Below, one piece after another: positions 44,192 through 54,675 of a stretch of 64,000 nucleotides of DNA. Position 1 is the stretch's first letter, and every line of letters begins with the position of its first letter. The notes beneath the pieces were generated by a model. The model worked only from the letters and a program-made list of their open reading frames with translations. It was not told the DNA's origin and did no database searches. The stretch is taken from contig NC_080546.1 in NCBI RefSeq assembly GCF_028640845.1, positions 72,149,051 to 72,213,050 on the forward strand, written 5' to 3'. Both the position numbers and the translations under genes were made by a program. Source of the DNA: Ahaetulla prasina. Its lineage: Eukaryota > Chordata > Lepidosauria > Squamata > Colubridae.

Positions 44192-44698
44192 AGACCCACA
44201 CTCACGAGGTCACACAGGATGTCACCACCACACATCCACCCAGAAAGCACACCCAAACCCACACTGATCAGGAAGCACGACCAAGGACCAGAAGCCAGAC
44301 CGCAGCTGCAACATTAGCCACTTCAAACCCCTCCAATCCATACATGCAGCAGACGGACACCCACTACGAAGATGTAGCACGACCACGGCCAAACAGCAGC
44401 AGTGCAGCTCACCAGCTCAAATCCCCTGCAGCACAGATTAGACTGAGCACAACCAAGCCCCCACCAACACAGGACACACCCCAGCCAATCAGAGCACAGA
44501 AAACCCCATCCAATCAGAGCACAGCCAAGCTCCCACCCAATCAGTTCAAACCCCACTAGCAGTTAAAAGGAAGAAACAGCTGCGATCACACATTGCTCCC
44601 AGAAGCACGAAGCTGAAGCCTGAAGATGACGAATGAGACTTCAAACGCCGCCAAGACACTCCCAATTTTACACAGGAGAAAACCCGAACAAACAAAGA

Positions 44699-44700
<2 letters not shown>
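44192..44700 (+). mobile_element. PLE copy, right arm of large palindrome
   Basis: Starts 'agacccacactcacgagg', the exact inverse of the left arm's end, after a 22-bp spacer. It follows the same PLE sequence to the terminus at 44700 and a TA array. It differs from the left arm mostly by 1-3-base deletions. The hammerhead-like core has lost part of its stem (~44640). Confidence 0.88.

Positions 44701-44749
<49 letters not shown>
44701..44749. repeat. (TA)n array
   Basis: About 24 TA units closing the PLE palindrome on its right side. Confidence 0.95.
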
Positions 44750-44751
<2 letters not shown>

Positions 44752-44835
44752 TTATACCTTTATATACTATATAACCTTTCTGTATGATACTTACATATAT
44801 TGTTGTGACAAAATAAATAAATAAATAAAAATAAA
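44750..44835 (+). mobile_element. Distal 3' UTR and tail of CR1-like LINE
   Basis: 'gcttataccttttatatac', 'acatatattgttgtgacaaa' and (AAATA)n. It is the continuation of the LINE at 42863-43537, displaced by the PLE palindrome. The same end closes the 7-10 kb locus. Confidence 0.65.
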
Positions 44836-46650
44836 TAATAGATAAGAAGTCAGGTTTTTTAAACTGTATTAATATGAAAACGCAACCGGGTAGGAAGATG
44901 CACATATCGTCCTACATCAGAGTCCATAAGTTCTGATGAACATTTAGAAATAAAACAATTTTATAGAGTCCCATCATATGATGATTCCCCACCACCACCA
45001 CTTATATTATTTGGCCCCAGTTAATCATTAGAAGTAAAAAGTTGCATAGGAATTATAACTCTGCTTCCTCACCAACGTTTGAAAACCAAGTTCGCTTTCC
45101 CCACTCTAGCTTTTACTGACAAAAGTTTGCATTTCATCTGGTGTTGTCAGGCATTAGGCCATCTGTTAAACTGTCAGTTATGCTCTTTTCCTACCACCAC
45201 ACATTCATTCAGTCCAGTTCAGAAGCAATCTTCTGAATGCAGGTTTGCTGACATGCTACATTCTCACGCTTTGCATGGAGAATACATCTTGGAAGCTTTT
45301 GGGAATAGTATAATGAGCTTCCATTTCAGAGCGTCTCAGAATAGCACAATGGTAAACTGAAGAATTGTCTGCTATTTCTTTTCTTCCGGAAGAAAAGGAA
45401 ATTGTTTGTTCATTCACACAACACTGGAAACCCTGTGAGAATGGGAAACTTCAAGATTGAAGCAGCGTGATAGCTATTTGGCTGACATTCTCAAAATTCA
45501 GCTTTTGGCTAGGTGAAGCTAAACAAGGATTGGATAAACGTGTTCCACAGACCCAAGCTAAATGCATAAGGGATATACAGATGGTGAAACAAAATGGAGA
45601 AACTGTGACTTAGATTTAAACTGCACTGGGAATTATTTGCAAATGATACAGATGGTGCTGTAGCAGAATTCATAGAGAATCTGTCTGAGTTTGGCAAGAA
45701 AACAGATTCTTAACCCTCTTTCTTTTTAAAACTCAGATCACAAAGAATGCTGTCTAAGAGTTCACAAAAGTCTGTTTAAAAGTAAATAATACAAAGCATT
45801 TATTTGTTTAAAAAAATCTTCTCCGACGGAAGCAAAAACAAGTTTGTATATATAAATATTACCATATCAAGCACTGCTCTCTATTTTTTTTTAATAAGAA
45901 ACCATTGCTGCTGGCTGTTTAGTATTCTGTTGTAATGAAATTTTGAACTCATTCCCTTAAATCTGAAAATCGCACAGCATGTGCCTGGTTCATTGAAGTA
46001 ATGCTTACGCATTGACACAAGCTTTAAGTGGCATCAACAGACAATTCAGAAAGATGCCAAAAGTGCTTTCTACCTATTTCAGGAGGGAAATGTTTTAATA
46101 AATGATCTGGAACAAGCCATTAGCAATTCAAACTATTAACCAAATGGAAATGCCCTTATAAACACTTTCACGGTTTTAGTTTCTTTCTGGAAAAGCAAGA
46201 ACAATTTGCAAAGCCACAAAGTATTTTATCAATTGTATTCACATCGATTTTTTTTTTCAAAGGGTCCAACTATCCAATTATCTTTATTTTCTATTGTTTT
46301 TAACCCTAAATTTCTGTTCTAAACTATATTAATATTTAAATTTTATAAATGAGAATGCGGGCTCTGAAATAAAAAACCAGCAAGAAATTAATTCAATTAG
46401 AACAATTATCTATTAGAATTGTGCAAAGATCATGGATAATATGTGAATTGAATTATGCATACAATAGCATCTTTTCTTGAACTCATGCAATGACCTTTTT
46501 ATCCCCTTCAAGAAAATATGCATGTGATTTACTGTAAGGTGTTCCAGAGACAAGGTACATCACATTTTACTTACAAATTTAGATTGATCCTCAGCCTTAT
46601 ATATTCATATATACATGAATTTATATGTTTATGTATATAAATTACATATT
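44836..46650. other. Unique-looking DNA, no supported gene
   Basis: 45060-45720 is less AT-rich and free of recognisable repeats. The 93-codon frame at 45079-45360 has no domain or clear splice signals. It could hold a conserved non-coding element. Confidence 0.4.
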
Positions 46651-46711
46651 TATAGTGTTTTTAAACTGTTATTATACTATTGAGTTATAATAACAGTTTA
46701 AAAACACTATA
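46651..46711. repeat. Perfect 26-bp inverted repeat with 9-nt loop
   Basis: 46651-46676 pairs exactly with 46686-46711 (arm begins 'tatagtgtttttaaactgtt'). The spacer is ctattgagt. It directly abuts the TSD of the hAT MITE at 46720. Confidence 0.93.
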
Positions 46712-46719
46712 TATCAAGC

Positions 46720-46961
46720 CAGCCAATATTTCCAATATTCTTACCACCAGTTCATCATGTGTGTGCATTCTGCGCATGTTACCGGCCTTCTGTGCATGTG
46801 CTTTGCTCGCTCGCGCACCTTCCATGCATGTGCCTAGCCTCAAAAACATGCCTAAATGGGATGGCATAGAGATGGGGAGGGTAGGCGGGTGGGTTGGCCC
46901 ACCCGTGATAACTGCTACTGGTTCGCCTGAACCCATACGAACCTGCGGAATTCCACCTCTG
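46720..46961. mobile_element. hAT-type MITE with perfect 8-bp TSD
   Basis: Flanked by TATCAAGC at 46712-46719 and 46962-46969. The right end 'aattccacctctg' fits the family; the left end (CAGCCAATATTTCC) is diverged. The interior has 'tgcgcatgttaccgg', as in 2808 and 28798. Confidence 0.82.
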
Positions 46962-47224
46962 TATCAAGCCCAAAACAAGCCCAAACAGCATAATTTAAAA
47001 TTAATCCCAAACCAAGAAAACTAGAACTATGCTTGTGGCCTGTCTTAGATAAGCTGTTGAGTAAATATGGAAAAAAGTTGATCTTAAGAAAGGAATTCCT
47101 CTATGAATGTTCAATTGTTTAGATATATTCAGTCCAAGTAATTCTGGGATTTATCCATCTGAATGTGTATTTGGTCCAGAAAAACATTGAAACTTAAATT
47201 TCAATTTAAGGGGGATTATTTAAT

Positions 47225-47585
47225 GTAGGTTGTCTTTGATTTATGCCACAGTTGGGACAGGAAGCTCTAACACTAAGCAATGCAGTCATTAAGTGAGTCG
47301 CACTGATTTTATGATTTTTTTTCCTGCGGTTGTTAAGAAATCATCAGGATTGTTATGCAAATCTAGTGTCTTACTTTGCTTGTCAGAAGCAGCCTGGGAA
47401 AGTTGCAAATGGCAATCATGTGACTCCGGAATGCTGCAACCGTTGTAAATACATGTCATTTCCCAAGCATCCAAATTTTGATCATGTGGGGATGCTGTTA
47501 TAGTTGTAAGTACAAGGACTAGTCATAAGTCCCTTTTTCAGTGCCACTGTAACTTTGAATGATTGTTAATGATTGTTTATTAGTT
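47225..47585. mobile_element. CAGGTAGTCC-type hAT-like repeat, decayed
   Basis: 'aggttgtctttgatttatg' at the left, 'gcaatcatgtgactccg' and 'tcataagtccctttttcagt' inside, and 'actttgaatgattgtta' at the right follow the order of the family at 11555 and 18976. Confidence 0.55.
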
Positions 47586-48576
47586 GCGTACAATTTCCCT
47601 GTTACATTTTGTATCAACAGAGTAGCCAACTGCTTTTATTATTATTATTATTTAAAATATATTATTTTTATTGATCATTTCCATCTGTCCTATTATTAAA
47701 ATGAAGTGAAAATGCCGTTATTTTACTACAATTGTGTTATCTATTATTCACAAATTACTTGAGATAGTAGATACCTAAGCCAGTTTAAATCACTGAAAGA
47801 ACTGGAATATTCCAGATTGTCAGAGGGTAGGACTTTTTCTGAATTTGTTATATATGAGATTTTCCCAATATCATAAACTCAAGGAAGCTTAAAGCATTCC
47901 AAATCCCGGTCCTTACCTGAAAGGAAATGTGTGGAAAACCTTGGGAAATGACAGAAAGAAATATTCTACAGGAAACAGGCAAGAGGAGGAGGAGCCTCCA
48001 GGGCTTAACAGAAAAAGAACCGTAGGAATTTGCCATAATTTATCAAGTAGTTAAAAGTGATAATGAAAAATTGCATTTTCAGACCTGCAAAATTCTGTTA
48101 GGTCAGGCCTGAGCCCAACGATAATAGAGTGAAATCCAATGAAGTCCAGTCCTTTGTTTGCATATACCAAATGGGTAGAATATTGCTAATCTGAGGTTAT
48201 AACCTTCCAATTTAGAGATATCCTAAGAAATGTAGCTAAGGATGTAGCTACCCTGAATCTTTCCCCGCATCTCCAATCCAGCTCAAAACTGTATATAGTA
48301 TCTTAATCTGGGCCTCTGTCTTGGAAAACTCTACATTGTTAAAACTTCTATCCACAAAGTCCCCAGGTCGCTTTTCCCTCACACTTCTCATTAAAGTAAA
48401 ATTAGCCTGTCTGATTTACCCCAAAGGACTGACATCAATCTTACAAGTCTCCTACTTCCTTTCAAAGAAATTTCAAGAATGGACTCCAATTTTCAAGGAG
48501 CCCCACTATCCAATAAAGATCTGGCCGCTGTGGTTTGATGATGAAATAAGATATGAACTAGGACCACAGTTTTAAT
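47586..48576. other. No supported gene; candidate splice signal inside
   Basis: AT-rich with no domain-bearing frame. It contains the AG|GT junction listed at 47911-47935. Confidence 0.4.
47911..47935 (-). promoter_or_regulatory. Candidate recursive (zero-length exon) splice site
   Basis: On the minus strand a pyrimidine tract ending 'cacatttcctttcag' is immediately followed by 'gtaaggac': a 3' splice site fused to a 5' splice site. It lies ~1.58 kb downstream, in the sense direction, of the exon at 49495-49635. The consensus matches ratchet-type sites in long introns, but a single match of this length can occur by chance. Confidence 0.25.
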
Positions 48577-48815
48577 AATGGCATAAATAGACTGGCATAA
48601 ATAGTTGATTTTAAATTGGGGTTTTAGAGATTTTAAACATTTGTAAATTTTTTAAATTATCGGCCATTTATTAATAGTTTCTTTTAATTTCTTTTAATTG
48701 TATATACTCTGTATTTTATTTTGGCTGTACACCGCCCTGAGTCCTTCGGGAGAAGGGCGGTATAAAAATCTAATAAAATAAATAAATAAAATAAATAAAA
48801 TAAATAAATAATAAT
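48577..48815 (+). mobile_element. L3/CR1-type LINE 3' end
   Basis: 'ggcataaatagactggcata', 'ttttaaattggggtttta', then 'caccgccctgagtccttcgg'...'gaagggcggtataaaa' and an (AAATA)n tail. Plus orientation; only the 3' UTR remains. Confidence 0.88.
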
Positions 48816-49494
48816 AGAAATTATTTTCAATTGGTTAATACAAACCAGTTGCAATTACTGCTAATATTTACATACTTAAGAATTTGGAGATTGTCATCCT
48901 TGTTCTGTACCTCACACCAGCCCCAATGTGATCCCAGTTCCACCCAGTTAACTGTTTCAAGGAAATTAGGAAATGCCACTCTTGTCCATTTCAAGCCATT
49001 CATATTCTGACATCACTTATATTATATGAGCCCCAATGTTGTTCCTTCAGTTCATATAATCCTACTCTTCTAATATATTATATTTTCCCCACACCCTTCC
49101 AACTTATTTTGTTTGTAATTTTGTTTAGGAATTTTTTTCCCCAAGAAATAAATCTGGAAATAAATGTGTTATTTTTCTTCTAATTATAGAAGAATGATGT
49201 AAGTTCAAGTACTAAGTACTTACAACTACTGAAGAAAAAAGCAACTTAAAAAAAAGGTTTCCACAATCTCTTCATTTTTCTACTTTTAATGCAAAGGTAA
49301 AATGCATTTTAAGGAAGCATTCATATGATGTGAAACATAATGTGATTTTCTAAGAAGCGCTTTTCCATTTTACTATGTTAAACAGCAGTCAATGGGAAAT
49401 GCATCTGATATTCTCAAATAATATATTTTTACCATTTAAAAGAATAAAATTTAGACTTCCAAAGCCAATAATAATTTTGATGCATTGGCAATAC
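48816..49494. other. AT-rich DNA downstream of the exon
   Basis: Likely intron on the minus-strand gene. No repeat recognised. Confidence 0.4.
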
Positions 49495-49635
49495 CTTGTG
49501 GCGTAATCGCATAAGAGCTTGAAATGATCTGAGGTCATGTCCTTCTTTTACTGGCCATCCTTTTGCACTCAATAAAATGTATCCAAGAGAAGAAACAATT
49601 GTCCACCACATCAACATATTTTCAATATTTTCTTC
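49495..49635 (-). CDS. Single internal exon of an unidentified host protein gene
   Basis: On the minus strand a pyrimidine-rich acceptor ('tttctttctcctttag') precedes 141 bp of open frame, followed by a donor (CACAAG|gtattg). The length is 47 codons with phase 0 at both ends. The peptide begins EENIENMLMWW, continues with a hydrophobic stretch 'TIVSSLGYILLSA' that could be a membrane or buried helix, and ends in a basic segment 'DLRSFQALMRLRHK'. Codons look ordinary and there is no repeat similarity. I do not recognise the protein and give no symbol. If real, the flanking ~50 kb and ~14 kb are largely intronic, which fits the lack of other genes. No second exon is convincing in the window. 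Confidence 0.65.
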
Positions 49636-50455
49636 CTAAAGGAGAAAGAAAATTTGTTATTGCCAGAATCACGTATTAGAAATAAACAAATAATTATTTT
49701 AAGTTGAATGACACATCTTATATTGAATAAATATTAACCAATTATACAATCACTAAGAAAAATAGAATTAGGATCTAATATAAGAGGTTTACACCTACAT
49801 ATAATATTACATATCTTCTAATTGATTTTCAGAATGTAAATCTTATAACAACTAGAAAAATTAAACCAGTGTAATCACCAGAAACTAATGAACCAACCAA
49901 AAAAGACATGAACAATATAGAAAATATTCAAGGGACCAAAAAGGTAGATAACAGCATAACTTCTTTTGTTTATAATCATATCATTTTGTAGTAGTTTTCT
50001 CCATTATTACTGATAGAATATTTAGTAAAGAATATAAGAAATTTTCCTGTCAGAAAAACTGCTCCTCTGAAGCTCAACAGAAAGCTCATCTATGGGAGAA
50101 AAATGAATTTTCTAAGGAATCAATGGTAATGGATAAGATTTAAAGGGCCAAAGTTCCTTTTCTTTCCAGGAAAGAGTTTATATATTTTAACTTCTTTTTT
50201 TTCCCTTTTAAAATAGTATTTATTGAAATTTCAACCTATTAAAAAACACAGTACAAAAAATACAACACAGAAAAAGACATAGCAAAAATTTTCCACTAAT
50301 GACAGCTTTTCTGTATTGGTATCTCTATCATAACAAACATATTTACAAAAGTTCTAATTTTGTATATCTCTATCTTAAATTACATCCTTATTTGAATTAT
50401 AATAACTCTATTCATAATTCAGTTTCATATCCTATATTTCATCAACAATTTTAAC
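49636..50455. other. AT-rich DNA upstream of the exon
   Basis: Likely intron. A T-rich tract and weak retroposon-like sequence occur at ~50190-50450, with no defined ends. Confidence 0.4.
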
Positions 50456-50463
50456 TTCTACAT

Positions 50464-50661
50464 CAGTGATCACCAACTGGTGGTCTGTGAACCACCGGTG
50501 GTCCGCAGGAAAATTTTGGTGGTCCACAGAAAAATTATTTACATTTTTTAATATTGCACTAAAAACTATTTATCTTTTTTAAAAAATTCATATTAATGGT
50601 CCGCGGGATTTAAAATTATGAATTCAGTGGTCCCTGAGGTCTGAAAGGTTGATGACCCCTG
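50464..50661. mobile_element. hAT-type MITE
   Basis: Ends CAGTGATCACCAAC and GTTGATGACCCCTG are imperfect inverted repeats. Flanks TTCTACAT and CTCTACAT agree at 7 of 8 positions. The interior repeats 'ggtggtcc' and is AT-rich. 198 bp, non-coding. Confidence 0.85.
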
Positions 50662-50669
50662 CTCTACAT

Positions 50670-53600
50670 AGTATGTTTAACAGATTATCCCTTATGTTTT
50701 ACGTCTACTCTCAAGCCAGGAATACCATCTGTTAAAATATATTTTAACTTCTTATTAGATGGGGTCCTAGTATAAGTAGCTTCCTTAAGGGCTTCAGTAT
50801 GATAATAAAGTGGATTATCATATTGATAAAAAAAGGTGAGATAGGCCAAAGCAGAGAAGCTGGTGTCAAAAAGAGAGGAGGAAATCTGACTCTCAACTGT
50901 AGACCAAAATATTGGAATTACCAGTAATAATTGAATTTAAAAAACCCAACCAACCCACACATTTGTTGGAATACTATGTTAATGGTGGAGTGAGTCGGGC
51001 ATTGCATATATTCCCTGAGTAGAAAGGCAATCTGTAGCTAGGTATAAGAGCAATTGGCTCTGGCTGCCCAATAATAGCTATTTTCTGTACCAACCAATAT
51101 CCTAAGTGAGAATATAATTCAGTGCTAAGCAGAATCTTTACACTCTACATAGATACTTGTATTCTAAATAGTTAGCTAAGGTAATTAATTTTCATTAAAA
51201 CGATAGTTATTTCCTTGGCTTCCTAATTCCAAACACTTCTTAGTGAGCCTTATATCCCCTCATTTATGCTTCCACTTTACTGTATCTCCATCTCATATTC
51301 CAGTCAACTGTTCAGTTTTATTTTATACAATATTTAAACGCGTGTGGAATCCTAAGTCTGACAAAAATAGAGAAAGAAGTTGGTACTTTTCAGTTCAGTA
51401 ACTAAACTCCAGATGTCAAGACGTTTAGCTCTTTGTGCCTGGTACCTTTGCATCAGTATAGAATTATACCAATTTAAAATAAATACCTTAGCTGTCTGTC
51501 TCTTTATGTATTTTTAGTGCTTGTATTAAGCAAAAGGTATGAATCAGTATCATGCTGAAAGTATTCAGTAGATATAAAGTCATTACCATTTCAAGCTGCC
51601 TACTTACTTCCTTTGATATACTGCCTATCGGTATTATTATTCCAGTCGCAGAAAAATCTTATTAGGATTGTGCATTATACCTTGAACTAATATGCAACTT
51701 GTGCCTGCTTGGTAGGCATGCATTTTTCCTTCAACACCCTTCTCTTTCTACTTAGCACAAGCTGGGAACTAATAGCAAGGGTTCATTCAAATGGTGTAAG
51801 GGAAATCATAAACTTAAAGAAATAATTCACATGGCAGATACTGAATGCTGCTATGGCCTTGGTTTCCATTTATGCATATAATTACAGTAATAAATGTAGA
51901 TATCCACCCACCATATACTGTACAGAGACTCTTGGCTTCAACTTGATTTCTGTTAGCAAGGTTTCTTGACAAGAAAATTGAGGTAACATTTGGCTGAAAT
52001 GTTTGTTAAACTTCGTGGTTTAAGCAATTAAACTAGGTAGTCTACTAAACATCGACTGATTGATGCTACTATTTTGTCTAGTGGTAAAAATTCATGAATT
52101 TATTTCTCTAAAATATTGCAGATTGATTTATATTGGATTCTATAATAAGTTCAAAATTCTATCCAGTTAGACATGTTGTATAGCAATATGTGGATTTATT
52201 ATGATAGCTAGTGAAAAATACAAAGCATCAGTTTCCAAATATTATGTGGGACTTGACCCCAGATCAAACTGATTTCTGCATCTAGCTGAATCTAACTTAA
52301 CAAAAACTCAAATTAATAGTAATGTACTGTAAGTATAATAATCACATGCCAGTATGCTTATTATTTAGGTGTTTTTCAATTAACTTTATATAAATAATCA
52401 TGCCTAATACAATCCTTTTCATGAATAAAACAATATTATGCAAATAAGAAAGTTATAATTTTCCTAGGCAAGAATAAACAGATTGCCTAGAGCATACTCC
52501 ACAATTTAATATAAAAATGGTTGGGTTTAATAGAATATGCACTGAAATTCTTATTTATCAATGCATGTTTGATGCAACCTAAAACGACCTCATTCTTTCA
52601 GGCCCAGTTTCTGATCTATAAAATGGGTATATTAATGATAGTCCTCCAAGTTTGAAGAAAGATAATTGCTATATAATAGCTTTGCATATTAAGAAATTCT
52701 GTAGAAACCTAGCAGAACATATCTGTCCAACTAGGGTGCAGGATGTTAATGCAAGTCTGTTATGCAAATCACTTTATACATATCTATAGGATCAAGACAT
52801 AAAATGGATTTTACATACTACTAGATAGCTTATTTTCTGGAATGGCAAAAACAAAATTTCATTTCATTTAATGGCATTTACTTCATTTAATATGTTTCAT
52901 TTTGAGGAACAACTGAAAAAAGGAAGCAAGGAAAATAGCTGCTTTTAATTTAAAATTCACTTACTAAGTTTAGTAGTCCTTTTAATTAAAAGGTGCTTGA
53001 TGTGAGCCTTTACAACATTGAATAAAGACAATTCTTTGCATAAATAATTGGCAGCTAAGTCTCTTAATAATAAAAATGTTGGTTTCCAGTATACTCATAT
53101 GCCATTGATACAGTTTAAATTATTTCTGTCTTTCTCTCTCAGTATGCAAAGATTATATTGTTTTGATTGAGAACAGTGATTAGAGTCAATATACCGGTAT
53201 TTATTTTAATTTTAATAGGCTAGCTGAAATTATTTGCACCTTAATTAATTATGTTCAGGCTGTTTGATAATTGCATTAGAAAAAAATAAGGCTAAATATA
53301 ATAATAAAGCAAATATATTTTTCTGTAAATATACAGAGAAAAACACCCTTGTTCTCATCTCTGAAATGTTGAGATGAATGTTAACAAAAGGATACCTATT
53401 TAGATAAATATATAAAAGATCATGTATTCAAATAGCCTTTCAGCTATACAGCATTCCAGTACATCTATCCAATGTAGATTTACAAAGATACAAAATAATT
53501 GTAAAAATCTTAAATTCTCAAACAGTAAAATGCGAAGTTTTCACTTTAAAAGTTTGGTTCAGACCTTATAAGGTGGCCATCTGTAAAAGTCTGGTTTCTG

Positions 53601-54100
53601 TATCTTTTATTTTTCTTTGTTTAATTGCTTTAATTAGAAAAAAGAAGAAAAGGGTTAAAAACATCTGAGAAACAAGAGAATATTATATCTCAGGAAGCTC
53701 ACAATAGTGTGACTAGGAGTTGTTTCAAATGGAACAAATGGAAATAGACTGATATGTAGCTTCAATTTCAAGTTTCTGAGATACGAGATAAAATCTCTTA
53801 TACATTTTCTCACAAAAAAATTGCTAAAGGTTGATCTTGTTCAACATTGGACTACAATGTGGAAATGCTATAGGCTACAAATACAACAGCTAGAAAGTTA
53901 TCTTGGAATCTTTATCCACTAAAAGAAGCTGCACATACCAGATTCCTCTGGAGAGAAAAGAAGATTGCGGCTGAATTTTTCTCAGCTCTCAAAGCACCCT
54001 CAGTAATATGAGTGTATTGCTTCTCCAAACACATAATCCAAATACTGAAAATAAGAAACTGTTCTGTTTTGTATCTTTTGGGAGTCCAGCTGAATTCCTT
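50670..54100. other. Long AT-rich stretch without recognisable repeats or genes
   Basis: No frame above 60 codons is credible and I see no named repeat family over 3.4 kb, unusual in this repeat-dense window. It fits old intronic sequence. Confidence 0.45.
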
Positions 54101-54229
54101 CCTTCCTTCCATCCTTCCTTCCTTCCTTCCTTCCTTCCTTCCTTCCTTCCTTCCTTCCTTCCTTCCTTCTTTCATTCATTCTTTCTTTCTTTCTTTTTTT
54201 CTTTCTTTCTTTCTTTCGTTCTTTCTGCT
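54101..54229. repeat. (CCTT)n-(CTTT)n microsatellite
   Basis: About 16 CCTT units grading into CTTT units with a few interruptions. Long Pro/Ser/Phe/Leu and Lys/Glu/Gly frames across it are repeat artefacts. Confidence 0.95.
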
Positions 54230-54675
54230 TTTTTTAACCAATCAATCAATTAGAATAGAGCTGGAAGGGACCTTGGAGGTCTTCTAGTCCAACCCCCTGC
54301 TCAAGCAGGGGACCCTACACCATATCAGATAGATAGCTGACCAGTCTTTTCTTAAAAACCTCCTGTGATGAAGCACCAACAACTTCTGAAGGCAAGCTGT
54401 TCCACTGGTTAATTGTCCTCACTGTTAGAAAGTTTCTCCTTAATTCCAGGTTGCTTATCTCCTTGATTCGTTTTCATCCATTGTTTCTTGTCTTGTCTCT
54501 GAAAAATAAGTTGACCCCCTTTTCTTTGTGGCAGCGCCTCAAATACTGGTATATTGTTATCATGTCATCCCCAATCTTCTTTTCTCTGGACTGGTCATAC
54601 CCAATTCCTGCAACCGTTCTTCATATGTTTTGGTCTCCAGACCCTTAATCATATTAGTTGTTCTTAATCATATTA

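Noticed and set aside
53912..54287. Lys-Glu-Gly-Arg repeat protein and Pro-Ser-Phe-Leu repeat protein
   Set aside because: Opposite strands of one CCTT/CTTT microsatellite.
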